NCBI GenBank assembly: GCA_013368375.1
Contig: JAACJP010000079.1
Location: forward strand, 1-44,745
Length of the DNA stretch: 44,745 nucleotides
Direction: 5' to 3'
DNA from: Tricholomella constricta
Taxonomy: Eukaryota > Basidiomycota > Agaricomycetes > Agaricales > Lyophyllaceae
This document shows, in pieces, positions 1 to 8,780 of the stretch. Numbering within the stretch: position 1 is the stretch's first letter; each line of letters starts with the position of its first letter. A program made the position numbers and the translations under genes. The notes beneath the pieces are model-generated. The model saw only the letters and a program-made list of their open reading frames with translations. It did no database searches and was not told the origin of the DNA.

Positions 1-94
1 GTATTCACGTATTCCAGTGCGCGGATACATATTCAAGGTGTATTCCGAGAGTGCGCATACATATTCCAGTGCGCGATAATATTCAAGTTATTCA

Positions 95-1820
95 TATTCC
101 AGTGCGCGGATACATATTCAAGGTGTATTCCGAGAGTGCGCATACGTATTCCAGTGCGCAGATACATATTCAAGGTGTATTCCGAGAGTGCACATACGTA
201 TTCCAGTGCGCAGATACATATTCAAGGTGTATTCTGAGAGTGTGCATATGTATTTCAGTGCGTAGATGAAAATTCAAGGTGTATTCACGTATTCCAGTGC
301 ACAGATACATATTCAAGGTGTATTCCGAGAGTGCGCATATGTATTCCAGTGCGCAGATACATTTTCACGCTGTATTCCGAGAGTGCGCATATGTAGTCCA
401 GTGCGCACATGAATATTCAAGGTGTATTCCGAGAGTGCGCATATGTATTCCAGTGCGCGGATACATTTTCACACTGTATTCCGAGAGTGTGCATACATAT
501 TCCGGTGCGCAGATGAATATTCAAGGTGTATTCACATATTCCAGTGCGCGGATACATATTCAAGGTGTATTCCGAGAGTGCGCATATGTATTCCAGTGCG
601 CAGATGAATATTCAAGGTGTATTCCGAGAGTGCGCATACCTATTCCAGTGCGCAGATACATATTCAAGGTGTTTTCTGAGAGTGCGCATATGTTTTCCAG
701 TGCGCAGATGAATATTCAAGGTGTATTCACGTATTCCAGTGCGAGGATACATATTCAAGCTGTATTCCGAAAGGGCGCATACATATTCCAGTGCGCAGAT
801 GAATATTCTGGGTGTATGCGGAGAGTGTGCATGCATATTCCAGTGCGCAGATACATATTCGAGGTGTATTCACATATTCCAGTGCGCGGATACATATTCA
901 AGGTGTATTCCGAGAGTGCGCATACGTATTCCAGTGCGCAGATACATATTCAAGGTGTTTTCTGAGAGTGCGCATATGTTTTCCAGTGCGCAGATGAAAA
1001 TTCAAGGTGTATTCACATATTCCAGTGCGCGGATACATATTCAAGGTGTATTCCGAGAGTGCGCATACGTATTCCAGTGCGCAGATATATTTTCACGCTG
1101 TATTCCGAGAGTGCGCATATGTATTCCAGTGCGCAGATGAATATTCAAGGTGTACTCCGAGAGTGCGCATATGTATTCCAGTGAGCGGATACATATTCAA
1201 GGTGTATGCGGACAATGTGCACACATATTGCAGTGCGCAAATACATATTTGAGGTGTATTCACATATTCCAGTGCCCGGATACGTACTCAAGGTGTATTC
1301 CGAGAGTGCGCAGATGTATTCCAGTGCGCAGATACATATTCGAGGTGTATTCACATATTCCAGTGCGCGGATACATATTCAAGGTGTATTCCGAGAGTGC
1401 GCATACGTATTCCAGTGCGCAGATACATTTTCACGCTGTATTCCGAGAGTGCGCATGTGTATTCCAGTGCGCAGATGAATATTCTGGGTGTATGCGGAGA
1501 GTGTGCATACATACTCCAGTGCGCAGATACATATTCGAGGTGTATTCACATATTCCAGTGCGCGGATACATATTCAAGGTGTATTCCGAGAGTGCGCATA
1601 CATATTCCAGTGCGCAGATACATTTTCACGCTGTATTCCGAGAGTGCGCATATGTATTCCAGTGCGCAGATGAATATTCAAGGTGTATTCCGAGAGTGCG
1701 CATACATATTCCAGTGCGCAGATACATATTCGAGGTGTATTCACATATTCGAGTGCGCGGATACATATTCAAGGTGTATTCCGAGAGTGCGCATACATAT
1801 TCCAGTGCGCAGATACATTT
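95..1820. repeat. 1.7-kb satellite segment duplicated at 16060-17785
   Basis: The order of rare variants matches at an offset of 15965, including the markers TGTAGTCCAGTGCGCACATG (near 392) and TATTCCGGTGCGCAG (near 507). The few differences include ATACCTATTCC here against AAAGCTATTCC near 16600. Similarity ends near 1820, before the retrotransposon insertion. Confidence 0.88.
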
Positions 1821-1939
1821 TCACGCTGTATTCCGAGAGTGCGCATATGTATTCCAGTGCGCAGATGAATATTCAAGGTGTATTCCGAGAGTGCGCATAC
1901 ATATTCCAGTGCGCCGATGAATATTCAAGGTGTATTCAC

Positions 1940-1944
1940 GTATT
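1940..1944. repeat. Target-site duplication, left copy (GTATT)
   Basis: Five bases GTATT directly abut the left LTR and recur directly after the right LTR at 8170-8174. Joining the flanks through one GTATT rebuilds a normal satellite unit (TATTCAC-GTATT-CCAGTGC), so these are target duplications made by integration. Five bp is the usual size for Ty3/gypsy elements. Confidence 0.93.
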
Positions 1945-2478
1945 TGTTAGGGCAACCTTACAGTGGAGCGCTATCACACTGACAAGGGGGAATCCGAAGT
2001 TATATTATGTACAGTAAGGAATGTAGTAAAGGCAGGCCTACCTGACAAGGGGGAATCCGAAGAGAATAGACTAAAGGATTCCCAGATGTCAGGGGAACGA
2101 CTATATACGACGTATGTACGTGAGGGCAGGTCCTCTAAGGTATACTGTACATGTAATGACAGGGAAGGGTCAGTGGCGCGTGTATGTACATGTCCCCGAC
2201 GCTGTCCGACCCTCGTGACTCAGGGTGCAGGCACGAGGTTGGGCGCGTGATCATCTGAGGAGTGATCGGTCACGTGCTCATCCGAAGAATCGGATGGTCA
2301 CGTGATCGCAGTCAGGGGACGGTTGGTGATTAAATGAGTGTATGGGTATGTAGGAGTATGAACACAACGCTGGGGGCGGAGCGTCGGGGATGCGATCGGG
2401 ATCGGGACGAGAGCGATCGTGCGCAGTCGGGGGACGACCAGAGAGCGTCGGAGGGCGTGAACGGGAGTTCCCCTGACA
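1945..2478 (-). repeat. 3' LTR (534 bp)
   Basis: Matches 7636-8169 at an offset of 5691 with no difference that I could find. In element sense it starts TGTCAGGGGAAC and ends TTGCCCTAACA. It follows the Gag-Pol stop codon with no gap. Internally it contains a 21-bp direct repeat (1979-1999 and 2042-2062), a TATA-like stretch (2101-2107) and two CACGTG palindromes (2271-2276, 2299-2304). The last two flank the short inverted repeat ATCCGA-AGAA-TCGGAT. Confidence 0.96.
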
Positions 2479-5400
2479 TCACCCCCCCTTTTGAATCGCA
2501 ACGACTCGGTGCGGGGTGATGCTGGCGAAGACAGCAGGGGACAACGTGAAGATTCCGCGAATGTGGCGTGCGGCGTCGGGGTGGTCGCGATGGAACTTGC
2601 GTACCAGGTCGGGGGCGGAGACATGTTCGCGAGGCTCCCAGGAGGCTTCCTCATAGCCGTATCCTTTCCACAGAACTCTGTACTGAAGTTTCTTGCGGAA
2701 GATACGGCTGTCGAGGATTTTGTCAACCTCGTAAGGGGGTTCATCGTCGATGATGTCGGGGGGCGGTGGTGGATCGGCTCGCCGACCTTGGATCGGGTCG
2801 GCAACGGCGGGGACGAGCTTCACGACGTGGAAGACCGGGTGGATGCGCTTCATGGACTGAGGCAGCAGAAGACGATATGCGAGCGGGCCGACTCGCCTTT
2901 GCACGACGAACGGACCAAGGTAGCGATGCGACAATTTCTTGGACGGTCGGGTCGTAGAAATGTCGGTCGCATCCAAGTACACCTTGTCGCCGGGCTGGTA
3001 GTCGGGCGCTGGGGCATGTCGCTGGTTGTAATACCGTTCCATGTCGTCTTTCGCCTTTGAAAGCGCCGCCTTGGCTTCCTCCTGTGCTTCCTTCATGCGC
3101 TCCACGAACTCGTCGGCCGACTCGTTCTTGGAAGCGCCCCGACGCGGCTCGAAGCCCATGCGCGGATGCCGACCAGTGTCGAGCAGGAAGGGGGTCTGCT
3201 GCGTCGCCGAATGTACGTGGTTGTTGTAACTGAATTCGGCGTCGGGCAGGAGATCCTCCCAGTCGTTCTGGCGCTCGTTGCAGAAGACCCGCAAGAACTG
3301 TTCCAGCTCCTGATTCACGCGCTCGGTCTGTCCATCGGTCTGCGGGTGGTACGCCGTCGAAGCCGACAGCTTGATACCCAGGAGTCGGTACAGTTCGCGC
3401 GTGAATTCGGCGACGAACTGTGGACCTCGATCGGAGATGAAGGCGTCTGGGAGACCGTGGAGCTTCCAGACGTGGCGACGGTAGAGGTTCGCAGCCCCCA
3501 AAGCCGAACAAGTCGTGTGCGACGCGATGAAGTGCGCGCGCTTTCCGACCGAATCCACGATGTTCATGATCGCGTCGTGGCCATTGGACTCGGGGAGTTC
3601 GGTGATGAAGTTGACCGACACGACGTTCCATCGGCCTTCAGGGATTGGGAGCGACTGCAGCTGTCCAACAGGGAGTTGGCGGCGGGGTTTCGTGCGCAAG
3701 CACATGTCACAGGTGCTGGTGTAGGACCCGATGAAACGCGACATCTGGGGCCACCAGTAGTTGCGCGACACCAGCTCTAACGTCTTCCAGCGACCTGGGT
3801 GACCAGCGACCTTGGAGTCGTGGTGGTGCTCCACGATGCGTCGGCGGAGGTCAGGAACGTTCGGGACGTAGATCCGTCCACGGAACGTGAGCAGACCGCC
3901 TTCCTCTCCCCACTCGCCGAAGCGAAGAGAGCGACCGGCGATCTTGGATGCCTTGACCAGTTGCGCCGCTTTCGCGACCGCATCCTCCTGTGCACCGTCA
4001 CGGTTGCCCTTGCGAATTGCCTTCAGTACGTCATCCTCTTCTCCGACCAGTACGAGACCTTCAGTCGCGCGAACCGCGAAGAACTCGGGCTTGAGCAGCA
4101 CAATGTCGGCATTGTCGGCACTCCCGTCGCCGTGGTCGGCTCGACGCGACAAGGCGTCGGGTTTGCCCATGCTGCGACCAGGGCGATGGTGGAGAGCGAA
4201 GTCGAAGTTGGCGAGATAGAGCGACCACCGAGCTTGACGCCGATTGAGTTTCTTCGCGGTGAGGAAGTACTCGAGGTTTTTGTGGTCGGTCCAGATCTCC
4301 ACCTTGTGCTTCGCACCTTCTACGAAATGTCGCCACTCCTCTAGAGACCGAATGATCGCCAGCATCTCCTTGTCGTGGATCTCGTAGTTCCGCTCGACCG
4401 CATTCAAACTCTTCGAGTAGAACGCGACCGGGTGCCACTTGCCGTCGGTCGGCGACTCCTGCGAGAGGACCGCGCCCGTTGCGAAGTCGGACGAGTCGGC
4501 TTCGATGCGATACTGTCGGTCGTCGTCGGGGAACATGAGGACTGGCCCCGACGTGATCGCCTCCTTCAGGAGTTGGAAAGCCGACTGCTCCGACTCTTCC
4601 CAGCGCCAGGCGACGTCCTTGCCTGTCAGATCGAACAGGGGTCGGGCGTGGTGCGAGAAGTCCTGGATGAACCGTCGGTAGAAATTGGTGAAGCCTAAGA
4701 ACGCTTGCACCTCTTTCTTGTTCCTCGGCGCCGGCCATTCCGACACTCCAGCGACCTTGACTGGGTCCATTTCCGCTTGCCCGTGCGAGATGATTAGCCC
4801 AAGATACTCGATCTTGGTCTGTTCGAACTCGCATTTCTCGGGTTTTAAGAACAACTGATGTTCGCGGAGTCGGTCCAATACGAGTCGCGCGACCCGACGG
4901 TGCTCCTCGAGAGTCTTGGTGTAAATCAAGATATCGTCGAGGTACACGCAAACAACACCCTCGGCGATCAGATCGCGGAAGATGTCGTTCATCATGGTCT
5001 GGAATGTCGCTGGGCTGTTTGTGAGGCCGAAGAACATGACAAGCGGCTCAAAGAGACCGCGGTTCGTCCGAAACGCTGCCTTCCACTCGTCGCCTTCCTT
5101 GATCCGAACGTTGTTGTACCCCCATCGGACGTCTAGCTTGGTGAAGTACCGCGCGCCGCGAAGGTTGTTCACCAGTTCGCTAATGAGGGGCAGCGGGTAC
5201 CGATTCTTCACCGTAAGCGCGTTGAGCGTCCGATAGTCCTGTACCAGTCGGAGCGACCCGTCCTTCTTCTTGATGAAGAAGACCGGCGACGCCATGGGCG
5301 ACTTGGACGGTCGGATGCGACCTGTCTCGAGGTTCTCTTTAAGGAACGCGTCGAGTTCGACCTGTTCTGCCGGTGACAGCGGGTAGACCTTCGTGCCGGT

Positions 5401-7506
5401 TGGCGACGCGCCCGGCTCCAGTTCGATGGCGTGGTCCCATTGCTTGCGCTCTGGGAGCTCGTCGAACGCGACTTTGGAGAAGACATCTTCAAAGTCATGG
5501 AGGTGGGTCGGTACGGCGTCGCGGAACGTTTTGGGCACGGAGTTAGCAGCGTGCGCTTCCGCAAGTCGCTGCGATGTCGTTTGGCTGGCCCGAATATGTT
5601 CAGCGGTCGGGGTCGGGTGGATCGCGGTCGCAAAGATGCGATCGCCGTTCAGGAAGGTTTCCACCAGGAAGTCGTCGGACTCTGGGTCGGGTTCCTCCAG
5701 GATCGGAGTGTAGGGGAGGAACTCGTCGCCATCCGAGTCGTCCTCGACGTAGGGACTGGTCGGGGCACGCAGGTCGGGCTCAACTGTCGGAATGCCGTCG
5801 GCCCGACAAGCGTGAATTGCTGCGCGCACCTTGGTGCGTGCGCGTCGATCAGCCTTGACCTCGTCCTTGCAGGTGTCGCAGTGTGTCGGACAGCGGCTCA
5901 TCTTTACCTCCTTGGTCGCCCAGTCGATCTCGGGGTTGTGGTTTTTAAGCCAATTGAACCCGAGGATCATGTCTTGTTTGCCTAACTGGGTGACCCCGAA
6001 GATAGCGCGCTCGGTGTGACCGTCGTACCGTAGCACTGCCTCCACAATACACGAGACAGAGCCAGCCTCGTTGAGGGTTCCGTCGACATTGTACACCGGG
6101 GACGACCGACTGAGCGCCTTCGTTGTGAGCTTATGCTTTTCAACAAAGGCCGCATTGATGAAGCTGCCGGTCGCCCCGCTATCCACTAGTGCAGTGATCG
6201 CGTGCGACTCCTGAGTGTCGGTGGTCTCCAATTTGACGTCCAACCACAGGGATCTGGGGCAAGGGATGGCGGCGACCACAAGGCGACGTGGTAGGCGCTT
6301 CTCCCAGCGTGGTAGCCCACGGCGCGACCTAATGATCGGGTCGGGCGTTGGGTCGACCGACGGAGTCTGTGGGGCTGCTGTCTCCTCCAGAACGTCCATG
6401 GGTTCGACAGAGAGGGGGGCGAAACGGTTCCGACTGGTCGTGGGGAGTGGGCGACTGGTCTGCGATCCGACCGACAGCATGGGCTGAGGTGCGATGGTGC
6501 TAGGCAAGGTCGGAACGGGCAGTACGACGGGGGTCGGTGTCGTGTCAGCCGTGGTCATCTCCTGGCGGACCTGTCGGTGCATGATTAACCGATCCAAAGT
6601 CTGCTCCAAGTGGCGACAAGTGTCGTCGGCGGTTGGCGCTCTGACCGAAACCTCCGTCGGTGGAGTCGGTGCGGGGTCGGCATAACCGAGGAACTCCTCC
6701 TCTGTTCGCATGATGAAGTCCTGCGAGCGCGCCATTGCTAGCCACTCCTCGATCTTCTCATCATGAGGTCGCCCAGTAGTGATGGTGCCCAGGCGTTGAC
6801 AGAGCTGGGGGTCCATTCCACGACGAAACTTCATGACGAGGTGTCGCCCGTCGGGGTACCGAGCCTTGTGGCGCAGGGAACGGAACGAATCGATGTACTC
6901 ATCGATGGTCCGACCATTCTGAAAATAGGCCGATGACTCGAGCGCAAGTGCGGCGTTGGCGACCTCGTTCATTGGGCAGAACTCGGTGGTGAAGGTCGCC
7001 TGGAAGTCGTCCCAGGTCGGGAAGGCTTCCTGGATTGTGGCGCATTGGAAAACCCGCTCCACAAAGTCAGCAGCACGACCATGCTGCATGAACGAAAGCA
7101 CCCAGGCAACGCGGGCATGCTCATTGGGAAAGTGTCTCGGGCACAGGAGCATGTACAGTTTGCACGCGTTGAGGAACGCGCGACCGCCCGACCGAGATCC
7201 ATCGAAAATGGGCGGGAGCGACATCGGGGGCGACGCCGCTACGTCGCGCGACGTCGATCGGTGTTCGTCGGGTGTCGGGGTTACCCCCAACTGCGACTCC
7301 GACGAGCCGTTTGCTGCTATAGAGGCAGCGGGTGGGTTCCGTGTGAGGAGTGATTCGAAAAGAACGAACAGACGGTCCATACTAGCCGAGTTGGAGGTGT
7401 GGTGGGTGGTGAGAGCCGATACCATGGTTTCCAGACCCTCTAGTCGCTGCTCCGGCGTGAGCACGGGAGCTTGCGATGAGAGTGTTGTAGTTCCACGATC
7501 CGACAT
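2479..7506 (-). CDS. Gag-Pol polyprotein of chromovirus (single ORF, chromodomain integrase)
   Basis: Polyprotein of 1675 residues from the first ATG (7504-7506). The frame is open to 7602, but only from a TTG codon, so the ATG is the better eukaryotic start. In order: retrotransposon Gag capsid region (about 95-270, no CCHC zinc knuckle seen); aspartic protease DSGA (Asp442); reverse transcriptase (Asp792; YLDD 855-858); RNase H (Asp1004, Glu1047, Asp1074); integrase HHCC zinc domain (His1229, His1236, Cys1266, Cys1269); integrase core with Asp1359 and Glu1395; a GPY/F-like module; and a chromodomain from about 1589 to 1650 with cage residues Tyr1592, Trp1613 and Tyr1616. The spacing 1299-1359-1395 fits D,D(35)E, but residue 1299 is Asn (V-N-F-I-T-E-L-P) instead of Asp. 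No frameshift or premature stop is present. Gag and Pol share one frame, as in Tf1, so the Gag excess must come from something other than ribosomal frameshifting. The stop TGA abuts the 3' LTR. Confidence 0.96.
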   Translation of the reverse strand: MSDRGTTTLSSQAPVLTPEQRLEGLETMVSALTTHHTSNSASMDRLFVLFESLLTRNPPAASIAANGSSESQLGVTPTPDEHRSTSRDVAASPPMSLPPIFDGSRSGGRAFLNACKLYMLLCPRHFPNEHARVAWVLSFMQHGRAADFVERVFQCATIQEAFPTWDDFQATFTTEFCPMNEVANAALALESSAYFQNGRTIDEYIDSFRSLRHKARYPDGRHLVMKFRRGMDPQLCQRLGTITTGRPHDEKIEEWLAMARSQDFIMRTEEEFLGYADPAPTPPTEVSVRAPTADDTCRHLEQTLDRLIMHRQVRQEMTTADTTPTPVVLPVPTLPSTIAPQPMLSVGSQTSRPLPTTSRNRFAPLSVEPMDVLEETAAPQTPSVDPTPDPIIRSRRGLPRWEKRLPRRLVVAAIPCPRSLWLDVKLETTDTQESHAITALVDSGATGSFINAAFVEKHKLTTKALSRSSPVYNVDGTLNEAGSVSCIVEAVLRYDGHTERAIFGVTQLGKQDMILGFNWLKNHNPEIDWATKEVKMSRCPTHCDTCKDEVKADRRARTKVRAAIHACRADGIPTVEPDLRAPTSPYVEDDSDGDEFLPYTPILEEPDPESDDFLVETFLNGDRIFATAIHPTPTAEHIRASQTTSQRLAEAHAANSVPKTFRDAVPTHLHDFEDVFSKVAFDELPERKQWDHAIELEPGASPTGTKVYPLSPAEQVELDAFLKENLETGRIRPSKSPMASPVFFIKKKDGSLRLVQDYRTLNALTVKNRYPLPLISELVNNLRGARYFTKLDVRWGYNNVRIKEGDEWKAAFRTNRGLFEPLVMFFGLTNSPATFQTMMNDIFRDLIAEGVVCVYLDDILIYTKTLEEHRRVARLVLDRLREHQLFLKPEKCEFEQTKIEYLGLIISHGQAEMDPVKVAGVSEWPAPRNKKEVQAFLGFTNFYRRFIQDFSHHARPLFDLTGKDVAWRWEESEQSAFQLLKEAITSGPVLMFPDDDRQYRIEADSSDFATGAVLSQESPTDGKWHPVAFYSKSLNAVERNYEIHDKEMLAIIRSLEEWRHFVEGAKHKVEIWTDHKNLEYFLTAKKLNRRQARWSLYLANFDFALHHRPGRSMGKPDALSRRADHGDGSADNADIVLLKPEFFAVRATEGLVLVGEEDDVLKAIRKGNRDGAQEDAVAKAAQLVKASKIAGRSLRFGEWGEEGGLLTFRGRIYVPNVPDLRRRIVEHHHDSKVAGHPGRWKTLELVSRNYWWPQMSRFIGSYTSTCDMCLRTKPRRQLPVGQLQSLPIPEGRWNVVSVNFITELPESNGHDAIMNIVDSVGKRAHFIASHTTCSALGAANLYRRHVWKLHGLPDAFISDRGPQFVAEFTRELYRLLGIKLSASTAYHPQTDGQTERVNQELEQFLRVFCNERQNDWEDLLPDAEFSYNNHVHSATQQTPFLLDTGRHPRMGFEPRRGASKNESADEFVERMKEAQEEAKAALSKAKDDMERYYNQRHAPAPDYQPGDKVYLDATDISTTRPSKKLSHRYLGPFVVQRRVGPLAYRLLLPQSMKRIHPVFHVVKLVPAVADPIQGRRADPPPPPDIIDDEPPYEVDKILDSRIFRKKLQYRVLWKGYGYEEASWEPREHVSAPDLVRKFHRDHPDAARHIRGIFTLSPAVFASITPHRVVAIQKGG
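2482..2492 (-). other. Polypurine tract inside the 3' end of the ORF
   Basis: In element sense this is AAAAGGGGGGG, followed by the stop codon TGA and then the 3' LTR. A purine run beside the 3' LTR primes plus-strand DNA synthesis in LTR retrotransposons. Here the same bases encode the last Lys-Gly-Gly residues, so the coding region runs right up to the LTR with no 3' untranslated spacer. Confidence 0.9.
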
Positions 7507-7621
7507 CTCGAGACGGGACTTAGCGACGGTCGAAGCGAACGGGCGTCTGACAATGCTGCGCGCGGCGAACACGTGTTTCGGCGCGAGGGCTTGACTCGTC
7601 AACCTTGTCGGGTCTCTGGGA

Positions 7622-7633
7622 TTAGTCTATTCT
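7622..7633 (-). other. Primer-binding site, self-priming type
   Basis: In element sense the site reads AGAATAGACTAA, two bases inside the 5' LTR. It does not begin with the TGG expected for pairing with a tRNA CCA end. It is instead perfectly complementary over 12 bases to the LTR stretch at 7754-7765 (TTAGTCTATTCT in element sense). That stretch lies 27-33 bases after a TATA box, where the transcript should start. This is the arrangement of Tf1-type self-primed reverse transcription, in which the folded 5' end of the RNA serves as primer. Confidence 0.85.
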
Positions 7634-7753
7634 GCTGTTAGGGCAACCTTACAGTGGAGCGCTATCACACTGACAAGGGGGAATCCGAAGTTATATTATG
7701 TACAGTAAGGAATGTAGTAAAGGCAGGCCTACCTGACAAGGGGGAATCCGAAG

Positions 7754-7765
7754 AGAATAGACTAA
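7754..7765 (-). promoter_or_regulatory. Predicted transcript 5' end that self-primes reverse transcription
   Basis: TTAGTCTATTCT in element sense, a perfect 12-base complement of the primer-binding site at 7622-7633 and correctly spaced from the TATA box. In the Tf1 mechanism the first bases of the RNA anneal to the PBS and are cleaved to give a 3'-OH primer. The start base is inferred, not observed. Confidence 0.72.
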
Positions 7766-7791
7766 AGGATTCCCAGATGTCAGGGGAACGA

Positions 7792-7798
7792 CTATATA
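7792..7798 (-). promoter_or_regulatory. TATA box of the retrotransposon promoter
   Basis: TATATAG in element sense within the 5' LTR. Its first base lies 33 nt upstream of 7765, the predicted first transcribed base inferred independently from complementarity to the primer-binding site. The agreement of the two signals supports both. The second copy in the 3' LTR is at 2101-2107. Confidence 0.8.
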
Positions 7799-8169
7799 CG
7801 ACGTATGTACGTGAGGGCAGGTCCTCTAAGGTATACTGTACATGTAATGACAGGGAAGGGTCAGTGGCGCGTGTATGTACATGTCCCCGACGCTGTCCGA
7901 CCCTCGTGACTCAGGGTGCAGGCACGAGGTTGGGCGCGTGATCATCTGAGGAGTGATCGGTCACGTGCTCATCCGAAGAATCGGATGGTCACGTGATCGC
8001 AGTCAGGGGACGGTTGGTGATTAAATGAGTGTATGGGTATGTAGGAGTATGAACACAACGCTGGGGGCGGAGCGTCGGGGATGCGATCGGGATCGGGACG
8101 AGAGCGATCGTGCGCAGTCGGGGGACGACCAGAGAGCGTCGGAGGGCGTGAACGGGAGTTCCCCTGACA

Positions 8170-8174
8170 GTATT
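8170..8174. repeat. Target-site duplication, right copy (GTATT)
   Basis: GTATT immediately after the right LTR, matching 1940-1944 and continuing into the normal satellite sequence CCAGTGCGGGGATAC. Confidence 0.93.
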
Positions 8175-8780
8175 CCAGTGCGGGGATACATATTCAAGGT
8201 GTATTCTGAGAGTGCGCATATGTATTCCAGTGCGCAGATGAATATTCAAGGTGTATTCCGAGAGTGCGCATACATATTCCAGTGCGCAGATACATATTCA
8301 AGGTGTTTTCTGAGAGTGCGCATATGTATTTCAGTGCGCAGATGAAAATTCAAGGTGTATTCACATATTCCAGTGCGCGGATACATATTCAAGGTGTATT
8401 CCGAGAGTGCGCATACATATTCCAGTGCGCAGATACATTTTCACGCTGTATTCCGAGAGTGCGCATATGTATTCCAGTGCGCCGATGAATATTCAAGGTG
8501 TATTCCGAGAGTGCGCATACATATTCCAGTGCGCAGATACATATTCAAGGTGTATTCATGTATTCCAGTGCGCGGATACATATTCAAGGTGTATTCCGAG
8601 AGTGCGCATACGTATTCCAGTGCGCAGATGAATATTCAGGGTGTATTCCGAGAGTGCGCATACGTATTCCAGTGCGCGGATACCTACTCAAGGTGTATTC
8701 CAAGAGTGCGCATATGTATTCCAGTGCGCGGATACATTTTCACACTGTATTGCGAGAGTGTGCATACATATTCCAGTGCG

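Larger units (their letters stand above)
1..1944. repeat. 52/39-bp satellite array, left part
   Basis: Tandem satellite running in from outside the window. The 52-bp unit reads GGATACATATTCAAGG, then TGTATTCCGAGAGTGCGC, then ATACGTATTCCAGTGCGC. The 39-bp unit lacks the internal 13 bases CGAGAGTGCGCAT. Common variants replace GGATACATATTCAAGG by AGATGAATATTCAAGG, AGATACATTTTCACGC or AGATGAATATTCTGGG. A degenerate unit lies near 66-105 (GCGATAATATTCAAGTT). Long open frames occur on both strands only because the unit has few stops; I do not regard them as genes. The segment from about 95 to 1820 recurs almost unchanged 15965 bp downstream. Confidence 0.97.
1945..8169 (-). mobile_element. Full-length Ty3/gypsy chromovirus LTR retrotransposon inserted in the satellite
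   Basis: A 6225-bp element on the minus strand: 5' LTR 7636-8169, primer-binding site 7622-7633, one Gag-Pol frame ending at 2479, polypurine tract 2482-2492, 3' LTR 1945-2478. The LTRs begin TGT and end ACA and are flanked by a GTATT duplication. Reading the two 534-bp LTRs against each other I found no difference, which means recent insertion. The domain order (Gag, protease, RT, RNase H, integrase, chromodomain) places it among chromoviruses, and the single frame plus self-priming signal resemble the Tf1/sushi branch. It looks structurally intact, but the integrase has a catalytic-residue substitution (codon 3610-3612). Confidence 0.97.
7636..8169 (-). repeat. 5' LTR (534 bp)
   Basis: Upstream LTR in element sense, matching the 3' LTR without visible differences. 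With the predicted start near 7765, U3 would be about 404 bp (8169 down to 7766) and R plus U5 about 130 bp (7765 to 7636). It contains the 21-bp direct repeat CTGACAAGGGGGAATCCGAAG twice (also in the other LTR) and two CACGTG sites in the U3 part, possible E-box-like transcription factor sites. Confidence 0.96.

Noticed and set aside
1963..2250. A 95-codon frame in the left LTR, repeated at 7654-7941
   Set aside because: It lies antisense in the LTR, is duplicated only because the LTR is, and has no recognisable features.
2491..7594. Many open frames on the plus strand and other frames across the retrotransposon (for example 2491-3060, 3166-3780, 5431-5985)
   Set aside because: They are shadows of the GC-rich Gag-Pol frame on the opposite strand and have no domain features of their own.
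7507..7602. Upstream extension of Gag-Pol to 7602
   Set aside because: The frame is open but begins at TTG, not ATG. The first ATG in frame is at 7504-7506, giving a 5' leader of about 260 nt from the predicted transcript start.
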